A stretch of 5,803 nucleotides of DNA from an uncultured Sphingomonadales bacterium (GTDB lineage: Bacteria; Pseudomonadota; Alphaproteobacteria; Sphingomonadales; Sphingomonadaceae): NCBI GenBank assembly GCA_903893935.1, contig CAITOD010000405.1, positions 1 to 5,803 of the forward strand. The letters run 5' to 3'. The translations under genes and the position numbers were made by a program. This document shows, one piece after another, positions 1-5,418 of the stretch. Every line of letters starts with the position of its first letter. Within the stretch, counting starts at the first letter, position 1. The notes beneath the pieces are model-generated. The model made no database searches. It had not been told where the DNA came from and saw only the letters and a program-made list of their open reading frames with translations.

Positions 1-1
1 C

Positions 2-679
2 ATCCGCTTTTTCAAGGAAATCGCCGAGCAACAGCAAACCCCCGGCCAGCATCAACTCGTCGCCGAACTCGCACAAAATCTCGGCCGCCGCGATCTCGGC
101 GTGATCGTCGGCCAGGCCGCCGGCATGCACGGCCTCACCCAGTTCGACAGCGTCGCCTTTCCGCTGATCCCGGTCCCCGCCGACCAGGCCCGCAGCTGGA
201 CGATGATCCACGCCATCATCCGCCAGGAAAGCCAGTTCGCCCAGAACGCGGTCAGCCACGCCGGCGCGCGCGGCCTGATGCAGATGATGCCGCGCACCGC
301 CGGCGAACAGGCCGGCAAACTCGGCCTGTCCTACCACGACGGCGCGCTTACCGCCGACCCGCAATTCAACATCGCCGTCGGCAGCGCCTATTTCGAGCAC
401 TTGCTCACCGTGTTCAACGGCAGCTATCCGCTCGCGGTCGCCGCCTACAACGCCGGCGGCGGCAATGTCGGCAAATGGCTGCGCGCCAACGGCGACCCCC
501 GCACCGGCCAGATCGAATGGGTCGACTGGATCGAACACATCCCCATCGCCGAAACCCGCAGCTATGTCGAACACGTGCTCGAAAACGCCGTGGTCTACGA
601 GACGATGCACCCCGACAAGGCGAGCTACACCGGGCCAAACCCGCTGAGCCATTTTTTGGGCAAGTCGACGCCCGGGTAA
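2..679 (+). CDS. Slt70-like soluble lytic transglycosylase, C-terminal part (5' end outside window)
   Basis: The frame is open from base 2 to the TAA at 677-679, so this is the last ~225 residues of a longer protein; the GTG at 101 is internal. The visible part is the catalytic GH23 (SLT) domain. It shows RQESQF with the presumed catalytic Glu encoded at 227-229, then GARGLMQMMPRTAG, the AYNAGGGNVGKWL motif, and the Slt70-type tail WIEHIPIAETRSYVEHVLEN. Enzymes of this family act in the periplasm, cleaving the MurNAc-GlcNAc bond of peptidoglycan with formation of 1,6-anhydroMurNAc. In Slt70 an alpha-superhelical region precedes the catalytic domain, and residues before about base 150 fit the end of such a region. 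The C-terminus stops soon after the domain, as in Slt70. No frame damage is seen. The family call is firm; the exact subfamily and the signal peptide cannot be judged. Confidence 0.93.
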   Translation: MRFFKEIAEQQQTPGQHQLVAELAQNLGRRDLGVIVGQAAGMHGLTQFDSVAFPLIPVPADQARSWTMIHAIIRQESQFAQNAVSHAGARGLMQMMPRTAGEQAGKLGLSYHDGALTADPQFNIAVGSAYFEHLLTVFNGSYPLAVAAYNAGGGNVGKWLRANGDPRTGQIEWVDWIEHIPIAETRSYVEHVLENAVVYETMHPDKASYTGPNPLSHFLGKSTPG

Positions 680-704
680 GCGCCCAATCACCTCCCATAT
701 CGTC

Positions 705-725
705 ATGCCGGACTTGATTCGGCAT
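705..725. repeat. REP-like dispersed palindrome, ATGCCG...CGGCAT type
   Basis: ATGCCG (705-710) and CGGCAT (720-725) are perfect inverted arms, extended inward by a G.T and an A-T pair around a short loop. The sequence matches the pattern 'CGTCATGCCGGACTTGATCCGGCAT' that I know as a common intergenic repeat in sphingomonads and relatives. Read backward it gives the well-known spurious peptide PNQVRHDD. It lies 25 nt after the transglycosylase stop. As RNA it could stabilise the mRNA 3' end; that role is inferred. Confidence 0.7.
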
Positions 726-750
726 TCCGAATCTTTTTTGCCTCCGGCGG

Positions 751-771
751 GCAAGGGCCGGCGGCCCTTGC
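751..771. repeat. GC-rich hairpin after the transglycosylase gene
   Basis: Perfect 9-bp inverted repeat GCAAGGGCC / GGCCCTTGC with a 3-nt loop (GGC). It lies 71 nt downstream of the transglycosylase stop and ahead of the kinase. No T-run follows it on the + strand, so it is not a standard intrinsic terminator. It may be an mRNA-end structure or part of the same repeat unit as 705-725. Confidence 0.6.
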
Positions 772-792
772 ATCCCGCTAGTTTGGTTGGCG

Positions 793-820
793 TTTTTATG
801 GGGTTTATATGGGTTTAACG
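793..820 (+). promoter_or_regulatory. AT-rich TTTAT(A)TGGG repeat block before the kinase (putative response-regulator operator)
   Basis: Three TTTA-led units begin at 795, 804 and 814 (TTTATGGGG, TTTATATGGG, TTTAACGCCG), spaced by about one helical turn. The middle unit shares the 8-mer TTTATATG with two units of the block at 3073-3094, downstream of the response regulator. Tandem half-sites at 10-11 bp are typical of OmpR/PhoB-family regulators, and E. coli KdpE binds a T-rich TTTATA-containing site. Autoregulation of the two-component pair is therefore inferred. The kinase's first possible ATG (809) lies inside the block, which casts some doubt on that start. Confidence 0.4.
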
Positions 821-2352
821 CCGGGAACGGCCATACAGTTGCGCGCTAAGGTTCGAACAGGCGATCCGTGGGGCCCGATGACAGTACCAGGTAACCCGGC
901 ATTGCACCTCTTGCGCTCACCCTGGTCGCGGATTGACCGGCCCGGCTATCAATTCGCCGCGTCGATGGGCATCCTTGCGCTGGCAACCGGGCTCGCCAGC
1001 TTTTCCAAGCCGTGGCTCGGCGAAGGCTTCGCGTCACTGATCCTCGTCGTCGGGCTGGTGGTCATCGGCGCCATTGCCGGCTTGATCGTCGCGCTGATCT
1101 GCGCTGCCGTCGGCGCCGCCCTGTTCAATTTCATGGTTATCGAGCCACTGTGGCAATTCCGGTTCCAGACCGCGTCGGACTTTGCAGCACCGGCCGTGTT
1201 TTTGCTTTGCGCAATCGTTTCGGGCGGCTTGTCGGGACGCGTGCGCGACCGCTCGCACCGCGCCCACCAGGCCAACACCCGGCTCGAAAGTTTGCTGCGC
1301 GTCAGCCGCGACTTGCAAGCCGCGCGCAGCGCGGCCGATTTGAAAGACATTCTGGCCAGCCAGCTCGATAGCATGCCCGAATTGCAGGCAGCGCTGTTCT
1401 GGCACGTCGATGGCCTGCCACACGCCATTGCCGGACTGTCGTGGGCCGCGCCCGACAACGGGCCCGCGTTTCACCACGAGCCATTGACCGACGGACACAG
1501 CGCGCTCGGCTCGATCGCGTGCCTGCCCGCGCGGCGATCGCCCGAAGACACCGCCTACCTCAGCGCGCTGGCGCAACTGGCGACGCTCGCGCTCACACGC
1601 CTGCGCCTCGACAGCGAAGTTGCCGAAAGCCGCGTTCTCGCCCGATCCGAACTGCTGAAAACCGCGCTGCTGTCTTCGGTCAGCCACGATTTTCGCACCC
1701 CGCTCACCACCATCAGCACTTCGGCCGCCAGCCTGTTGACGTTTGGCGACGAAATCGACCCGCAATCGCGCAAAGATCTGCTCGGCAATATCGTCGATGA
1801 GTGCGGACGCCTGAACCATCTGACCGAGAATCTGCTGCAAATGACCCGGCTGCAAGCGGGACAGGCCGATTTGTCGCGCAGCGTGCTGAGCGCAATCGAA
1901 ATGATCCAGCGGTGTATCACGCGGCTGCGCCCGACGGCCGGATTCCGGTCATTCGAAGTCAACACGCCGCACGCCGATGTGCTGGTCCAGGCCGATGCCG
2001 CGCTGTTCGAACTTGCGCTCATCAATGTGCTGCAAAACGCGGTCAAATACAGCACCGATGGCAGCGCGATCACCGTGACCTGCACACCGCACGCAAACAC
2101 GTGCGTTATCGCCATCACCGATCAGGGGATCGGCATTCCGCGCGAAGAGCAGGCCCGCGTGTTCGATCGTTTCTATCGTGCCAGCCGGCGCCAGCCCGGC
2201 CCCCAGGGATCTGGCCTGGGCCTGACGATTGCCAAAGGTTTTGTCGAAGCATCGGGCGGCAGCATCGCGCTGACATCGCCCGTTTGCGGCGACCACGGCA
2301 CCGCGGTGACCATCACGCTGCCGCTCGCGCAGATGAGGCCGGCGTGCCATGA
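809..2352 (+). CDS. kdpD: Short KdpD-like sensor histidine kinase (DUF4118-GAF-like-HisKA-HATPase), 3' end apparently frameshifted
   Basis: Membrane sensor kinase that should autophosphorylate on His and pass phosphate to the adjacent regulator. Counting from 809: a DUF4118-type membrane region at about 48-145 with three to four hydrophobic helices; a coiled or GAF-like segment at about 155-268; HisKA with SVSHDFRTPL (H293); and HATPase_c with an N-box (N410 in LQNAVKYS), G1 DQGIGI (438-443), F-box FDRFYR (452-457) and G2 GSGLGL (467-472). The domain ends at TITLPLA (~507). The large N-terminal cytoplasmic sensor domain of E. coli KdpD is absent. The start is uncertain: 809 is the first ATG after an in-frame TAG at 779-781, while 878 (MTVPGNP) is an alternative. 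Neither has a good Shine-Dalgarno. The frame has no stop here and stays open to 3136. The coordinate end given is the TGA of the neighbouring frame (2350-2352), which would yield ...DEAGVP and an ATGA overlap with the regulator. Confidence 0.85.
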
Positions 2353-3044
2353 GCGGCGGGCATGTCCTGCTTGTCGACGACGAACCCGGCATCGTCGCGT
2401 CGCTGCGCCCCGCGCTCAAAGCCGCCGGCCATACCGTCAAGATCGCGCGCGACGGGGCAGAAGCGATCGCCAGCGCGCAGCTCGAAGACAACGATATCAT
2501 CCTGCTCGATCTCGGCCTGCCCGATATGGATGGCAAAGACGTCATCCGCGAAATCCGCCCTGGGACAGGTGCAACCATCATCGTCATTTCGGCGCGACAT
2601 CAGGAAAGCGAAAAAATCGCGGCACTCGATGCCGGTGCCGACGACTATATCGACAAGCCCTTTGCGCTCGGCGAACTTCTCGCGCGCATCCGGGTCGCCT
2701 TGCGGCGCCGGTCGCGCAGCGTTACGCCGCAAGCGATTTTCGAAAACGGCGATCTCGCGATCAATTTTGCCACGCGCGAAGTCAGGCTGCGGGATTCGGC
2801 AGTCAAGCTCTCACCCAAGGAATACAACCTGCTGGTGACGCTGTCCGAAAATATCGGCCAGGTGGTGACGCAGCGCCGTCTGCTCGCCGCCGGCTGGGGA
2901 CGCACCGACACCGACCCGCAATACCTGCGCGTCTACATCGGACTCCTGCGGCAAAAGCTCGAACGCAATCCGACCGACCCCACACTGATCCTGACCGAAC
3001 CCGGCATCGGCTATCGCCTCAATCCTGGCGCGTGGGGCGCATAA
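2349..3044 (+). CDS. kdpE: KdpE-like OmpR-family response regulator
   Basis: 231-aa DNA-binding response regulator, the usual length for the family, and the likely partner of the kinase just upstream. The receiver domain (about 4-118) has the acidic pocket D10/D11, phospho-acceptor D54 in ILLDLGLPDMDG, S81 in IVISAR, and K103 in DDYIDKPF. The winged-helix effector domain (about 129-226) has LSPKEYNLL, the region before AAGWG, and the ending TEPGIGYRL that is typical of KdpE-type proteins. The ATG at 2349 forms ATGA with a stop in the frame adjacent to the kinase, consistent with ancestral translational coupling. No kdpFABC potassium pump genes are visible, so potassium as the signal is only a family-based guess. 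The repeat blocks at 793-820 and 3073-3117 are candidate binding sites. Confidence 0.92.
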   Translation: MSGGHVLLVDDEPGIVASLRPALKAAGHTVKIARDGAEAIASAQLEDNDIILLDLGLPDMDGKDVIREIRPGTGATIIVISARHQESEKIAALDAGADDYIDKPFALGELLARIRVALRRRSRSVTPQAIFENGDLAINFATREVRLRDSAVKLSPKEYNLLVTLSENIGQVVTQRRLLAAGWGRTDTDPQYLRVYIGLLRQKLERNPTDPTLILTEPGIGYRLNPGAWGA

Positions 3045-3072
3045 AGCGCTGTACCGCAATAGTATCGGTGAA

Positions 3073-3117
3073 TTTATATGCGTTTTATATGCGTTTTCAT
3101 ATAACCTTTATACGCAC
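3073..3117 (+). promoter_or_regulatory. 11-bp tandem direct repeats (putative OmpR/PhoB-type operator)
   Basis: TTTATATGCGT occurs twice back to back (3073-3083 and 3084-3094) with no mismatch. It is followed by a degenerate unit TTTCATATAAC (3095-3105) and, one base later, TTTATACGCAC (3107-3117). An 11-bp period is the hallmark of PhoB-like boxes bound by tandem regulator dimers. The 8-mer TTTATATG also occurs at 804-811. Being between the regulator and the pilin gene, it could serve the pilin promoter or a negative-feedback role. Binding by the adjacent regulator is inferred. Confidence 0.5.
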
Positions 3118-3132
3118 CCCAAAATGGTTAAA

Positions 3133-3148
3133 TTAAAAATTTGTTAAC
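3133..3148 (+). promoter_or_regulatory. Perfect CtrA-type box TTAA-N7-TTAAC
   Basis: TTAA at 3133-3136, seven bases (AAATTTG), then TTAAC at 3144-3148 match the full CtrA recognition sequence known from Caulobacter. CtrA is an alphaproteobacterial cell-cycle response regulator that activates pilA, a Flp-family pilin, in Caulobacter. Here the site precedes a Flp pilin by 132 nt. It lies about 56 bp upstream of the best -35 element, farther than usual for an activated promoter, so either another promoter start exists or the site acts differently. The region is also AT-rich, so chance must be weighed. Confidence 0.5.
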
Positions 3149-3204
3149 TCTCGGGCAGCTATTTAGGATTGGCCGGACCACAGTGACGACGTCTTGGTTC
3201 TTAT

Positions 3205-3232
3205 TTGATTTCATGATCATTACTGATATATT
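3205..3232 (+). promoter_or_regulatory. Predicted sigma70-like promoter for the pilin gene
   Basis: TTGATT (3205-3210), a 16-bp spacer and TATATT (3227-3232) make a good match to housekeeping -35/-10 elements. The predicted transcript would start near 3239, giving a leader of about 40 nt before the pilin ATG. The prediction rests on sequence resemblance only. Confidence 0.45.
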
Positions 3233-3250
3233 TTAATACAGTTTAATACA
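3232..3250 (+). repeat. Direct repeat TTTAATACA x2
   Basis: TTTAATACA at 3232-3240 and again at 3242-3250, separated by one G, giving a 10-bp period. It overlaps the end of the predicted -10 element and the expected transcription start of the pilin gene. Its two TTAA cores are 6 bases apart, one short of the CtrA spacing. It could be a weak operator; no protein can be assigned. Confidence 0.4.
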
Positions 3251-3280
3251 ATTCGCAACATTTTTTCGAGGTATTGGACC

Positions 3281-3472
3281 ATGATCAAGAGCAAATTCAT
3301 AAAAGAACTTTGCGCGGACACCTCTGGTGCGACCGCAATCGAATATGGATTGATGGCTGCGCTGATTTCGGTTGCTGCAATCTCGGCAATGGGTGCACTC
3401 GGCAATTCGCTGTCAAACACCTACACGTATGTTGCCAACCAGGAAACCGCGGCACAAGCGGGCAAGCTGTAA
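3281..3472 (+). CDS. flp: Flp-family type IVb pilin precursor
   Basis: 63-aa precursor of a major pilin of the Flp/Tad type, which forms thin adhesive fibres for surface attachment. The short charged leader (1-16, ending TSG) is followed by ATAIEYGLMAALISVAAIS. Prepilin peptidase should cut after G16, leaving a 47-residue mature pilin with the essential Glu at position 5 (E21 of the precursor). A single hydrophobic helix covers about 20-41, and the C-terminus (NSLSNTYTYV...) is the usual short polar tail. The start is supported by GAGG at 3268-3271, nine bases before the ATG. Upstream lie a promoter, a CtrA box and direct repeats. Prepilin peptidase and tad secretion genes are not in the window, so the pilin is either an orphan copy or lies apart from its machinery. 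Confidence 0.95.
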   Translation: MIKSKFIKELCADTSGATAIEYGLMAALISVAAISAMGALGNSLSNTYTYVANQETAAQAGKL

Positions 3473-3514
3473 CGCGCGATTCCGCAAATATTAAATTTCT
3501 CCCGCTAAACACGA

Positions 3515-3533
3515 CCCGGTTTTGCCCGGGAGA
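3515..3533 (+). promoter_or_regulatory. Shine-Dalgarno of the 3539 gene, within a small hairpin
   Basis: GGGAGA (3528-3533) is a good ribosome binding site six bases before the ATG at 3539, which decides that start over the GTG at 3536. CCCGG (3515-3519) can pair with CCGGG (3526-3530), placing part of the site in a 5-bp stem with a 6-base loop. This could lower translation relative to the pilin. The effect is inferred. Confidence 0.4.
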
Positions 3534-3538
3534 TCGTG

Positions 3539-4177
3539 ATGGTCAGATTGCTTATCGGAACCGCGCTTGCCGGCGTATTTGCCGGCGCGTTCTTGATGTT
3601 CTCCAAACCGCACCAGGCCGACGTCTATGCCATGCCGATGGCCACGGTTTACGACAAGCTGACCCATGCCAGCGTTACGGGCGGCGAACACGGCGTGTTC
3701 CACCAGGGCGTGCCGACAATGACCGGCAACGGCAGCGATCTGGTCAGCTGGGTGGGCAAAGCCACCACCTGCACGTTCAGGCTGACCCCGGTCGATGCCC
3801 AGTCGACCAAAATTGCTGCATCGTGCAACCAGTCGGGCGTTGATGCGGAAAATGCCGATGTGTCGTCGTGGGCGTCGGGCGAACTGCGCAAGCGCGTGAT
3901 CGAGGCGGTCGATGCCACGCTGACCGGCCGTCCCTACAACCCCGACCGCGCCGAAGAAGGTATCACCGCCTCGAACTGGCCGGCCGATACCGTCGATCAT
4001 GCCTCGGCGATGGATGTGGTGGACAATCACACGAAGAAACTGCCCGACAACATGAAGCAGATGGAACAGGCCCAGCAGATGTCGGCCAATGTGCCCGACC
4101 AGCCGGCACCGAACGACGGCCCGCAGAACGTCGACCCGCCCGCAAACGATCCGCAGCCCGCACAGAACGCCCAATGA
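3539..4177 (+). CDS. Unknown exported or membrane-anchored protein with Pro/Asn/Gln-rich tail
   Basis: 212-aa protein of no family I recognise. It begins MVRLLIGTALAGVFAGAFLMF, a single hydrophobic stretch that is either a signal peptide or an N-terminal anchor, so the rest should lie in the periplasm. The central part (about 30-145) is mixed polar, with a segment WVGKATTCTFRLTPVD followed by IAASCNQSG; its two cysteines could pair. The tail from about 168 to the end is low-complexity and rich in Pro, Asn, Gln and Asp, as in flexible periplasmic linkers. It starts 66 nt after the pilin stop with no terminator between, so co-transcription with the pilin is likely. Its TGA overlaps the ATG of the lipoprotein gene (ATGA), suggesting coupled translation and joint function. 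Confidence 0.85.
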   Translation: MVRLLIGTALAGVFAGAFLMFSKPHQADVYAMPMATVYDKLTHASVTGGEHGVFHQGVPTMTGNGSDLVSWVGKATTCTFRLTPVDAQSTKIAASCNQSGVDAENADVSSWASGELRKRVIEAVDATLTGRPYNPDRAEEGITASNWPADTVDHASAMDVVDNHTKKLPDNMKQMEQAQQMSANVPDQPAPNDGPQNVDPPANDPQPAQNAQ

Positions 4178-4785
4178 TTGGTGCAAACCGCCGCGCGGTT
4201 GCGGCAGCGCTTGCCGGCATGATCGCGCTCGGCGCCTGCTCGCGCGCGCCGGGGCACTATCATGTCGATCAGCAACCGGCGGTTCTGGGCCAGGTGATCA
4301 ACGCCATTCTGCCGGCCCTGCGCAAGCCGCCGCTGCCCGTGTCCGATCCGAACAATCCCAAACTGGCCGAAGAAGTGATCGTCGAAGACCCCGACGATCC
4401 GATGCAGGCGGAAAAGACCGTGATCGAACCAAACGGGCAAGCGTGGGTTTTTCCCGGCCCCAACCGCGACCAGTCGCTGCGCGTGCACTGGATTTATGGC
4501 GCGCAAGGCTTCAGCGACACCACTGACTTCGAAGTGCAAGTCGAAGTCCGCACGCCTTATGCCAAGACGATCGACGGGCAGCAGGTCATGATCACCCAAG
4601 AGTTCGCCGACAAGAAGGTCCAGGCGGCGCTCGCGCAAATGGTCGAAGCGGTGAACGCCGAAAGCTGGCGCCAAATCCGCGACGACCCCAAAACCCCCGG
4701 CGCACCGCTGGTTGCAGCCCTGCGCGACCTGGTGCCATGGCAAATGGCGCAACCAGGCCACGCCGGCAACCCCTGGTCCCGCTGA
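4174..4785 (+). CDS. Unknown lipoprotein
   Basis: 203-aa protein with a lipoprotein signal peptide: positively charged start MIGANRR, hydrophobic stretch, and lipobox LGAC with the lipidated Cys at residue 22. Residue 23 is Ser rather than Asp, favouring outer-membrane sorting under the E. coli rule, which may not hold here. After the lipobox come a Pro/acidic segment (about 50-85, PVSDPNNPKLAEEV...DPDDP), a compact part with WVFPGPNRDQ and HWIYGAQGF, and a helical region (about 140-180). No known domain is recognised. The ATG at 4174 is chosen because it forms ATGA with the preceding gene and immediately precedes the signal peptide; the same frame is open upstream to 3868 but only as a shadow. 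Co-location with a pilin suggests an envelope role, unproven. Confidence 0.88.
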   Translation: MIGANRRAVAAALAGMIALGACSRAPGHYHVDQQPAVLGQVINAILPALRKPPLPVSDPNNPKLAEEVIVEDPDDPMQAEKTVIEPNGQAWVFPGPNRDQSLRVHWIYGAQGFSDTTDFEVQVEVRTPYAKTIDGQQVMITQEFADKKVQAALAQMVEAVNAESWRQIRDDPKTPGAPLVAALRDLVPWQMAQPGHAGNPWSR

Positions 4786-4806
4786 CCAATCGCGCGGCAG
4801 CCGGGT

Positions 4807-4837
4807 GAAGCATGCTTCGTCAGGCTCAGCACGAACG
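4807..4837. repeat. Dispersed intergenic repeat, CGTTCGTGCTGAGCCTG type
   Basis: On the minus strand this reads CCGTTCGTGCTGAGCCTGACGAAGCATG, matching a repeat very common between genes in sphingomonads and some other bacteria. It gives the familiar spurious peptide HPFVLSLTKHAS in the reverse frame. Arms TTCGT (4816-4820) and ACGAA (4831-4835) can pair, and GAAGCATGCTTC (4807-4818) is a perfect 12-bp palindrome. It lies between the lipoprotein and greB. Its function is unknown. Confidence 0.7.
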
Positions 4838-4920
4838 GATGAGGGGCGGGAGGGGCAAGCGCGCCAAAATCCCGCGCCCCCTTCCCCAACCAACCCTCTT
4901 CGGACTAAGACCGAGCGGAC

Positions 4921-5418
4921 ATGAAACAGGACGGCAACCCCATCACGCCCGGCGGCATGGCCGCGATGCGCGCGCGGTATGACCATTTGCTGGGCACCGA
5001 ACGGCCGCAAATTGTCGAGATTGTCAGTTGGGCGGCGGGCAATGGCGACCGGTCGGAGAACGGCGATTATCTCTACGGTCGCAAACGCATGCGCGAGATC
5101 GATCGCGAACTGACTTTTCTGGCGCGGCGGATGAAAGCGGCTCGGGTGATCGATCCGCGCGGCCAGCAGGATCGCACACGCGCGCTGTTTGGCGCGACGA
5201 TCGAAATCGCCGACGAGGATGACAACCGGCGGTTGCTGACGCTGGTCGGCGATGACGAACAGGATGCCGGCAAAGGCCTGATCGGCTGGAGCGCACCGAT
5301 AGCGCGCGCGCTGCGCGGCGCGCGGGTGGGAGACTTGCGCAAAGTGCGTTTGCCGGGGGGCGAAAAGGAGTGGGAAGTCATGGCGATCAGCTATCCGGAC
5401 GGGTCTGCCCAGGCATGA
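4921..5418 (+). CDS. greB: Transcription elongation factor GreB
   Basis: 165-aa GreB, close to the usual length of about 160. GreB enters the secondary channel of backtracked RNA polymerase and stimulates cleavage of the extruded RNA 3' end. The N-terminal coiled coil (about 10-80) carries the signature NGDRSENGDYLYGRKRMREIDREL; D43 and E46 at its tip match the Mg-coordinating acidic pair of E. coli GreB. The C-terminal FKBP-like domain (about 85-158) has FGATIEIADEDD, LVGDDE, IGWSAPIARALRGARVGDLRKVRLPGGEKEWEV. GDRSEN and the SPxARAL-like stretch favour GreB over GreA. The start ATG at 4921 aligns with the family N-terminus, though only a weak GAG-containing site precedes it. The stop overlaps the next gene's start (ATGA at 5415-5418). 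Confidence 0.95.
   Translation: MKQDGNPITPGGMAAMRARYDHLLGTERPQIVEIVSWAAGNGDRSENGDYLYGRKRMREIDRELTFLARRMKAARVIDPRGQQDRTRALFGATIEIADEDDNRRLLTLVGDDEQDAGKGLIGWSAPIARALRGARVGDLRKVRLPGGEKEWEVMAISYPDGSAQA

Larger units (their letters stand above)
2333..3136 (+). other. Read-through extension of the kinase frame across the response regulator gene
   Basis: After LPLA the kinase frame runs on without a stop to the TAA at 3134-3136. This adds about 267 codons that lie entirely over the regulator gene and its 3' flank. The predicted extension is dominated by Arg, Ala and Pro with no domain-like pattern, as expected for an out-of-frame shadow of a GC-rich gene. I do not regard it as a real protein domain. 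If the sequence is correct as given, ribosomes finishing the kinase would nevertheless translate it. A gain or loss of one or two bases near 2327-2334 would remove it. Confidence 0.6.

Noticed and set aside
751..780. Intrinsic terminator after the transglycosylase
   Set aside because: The stem is strong, but no T-run follows on the + strand and no suitable A-run precedes it for the minus strand.
1034..1855. Antisense open frame of 273 codons under the kinase
   Set aside because: It lies wholly over a well-supported kinase domain and has Gln/Arg/Gly-rich composition with no motif, so it is a shadow.
1949..2587. Minus-strand open frame over the kinase-regulator junction
   Set aside because: It mirrors conserved domains on the other strand and shows no recognisable motif or ribosome binding site.
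3073..3117. CRISPR array or phage attachment repeats
   Set aside because: The 11-bp units are adjacent with no spacers, and no cas, integrase or tRNA sequence is visible, so a regulator box fits better.
3491..4186. Minus-strand 231-codon frame opposite the 3539 gene
   Set aside because: It is Gly/His/Arg-rich with no signal or motif, while the + strand has a good ribosome binding site, hydrophobic N-terminus and operon spacing.
4712..4924. Small + strand open frame across the lipoprotein-greB spacer
   Set aside because: It is composed partly of lipoprotein shadow and partly of the dispersed repeat, with no ribosome binding site.
4027..5010. Long antisense open frame (327 codons) on the minus strand
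   Set aside because: It runs opposite the unknown protein, the lipoprotein and greB, and includes the reverse reading of the dispersed repeat (SSVRAEPDEAC). This is typical of GC-rich shadow frames.
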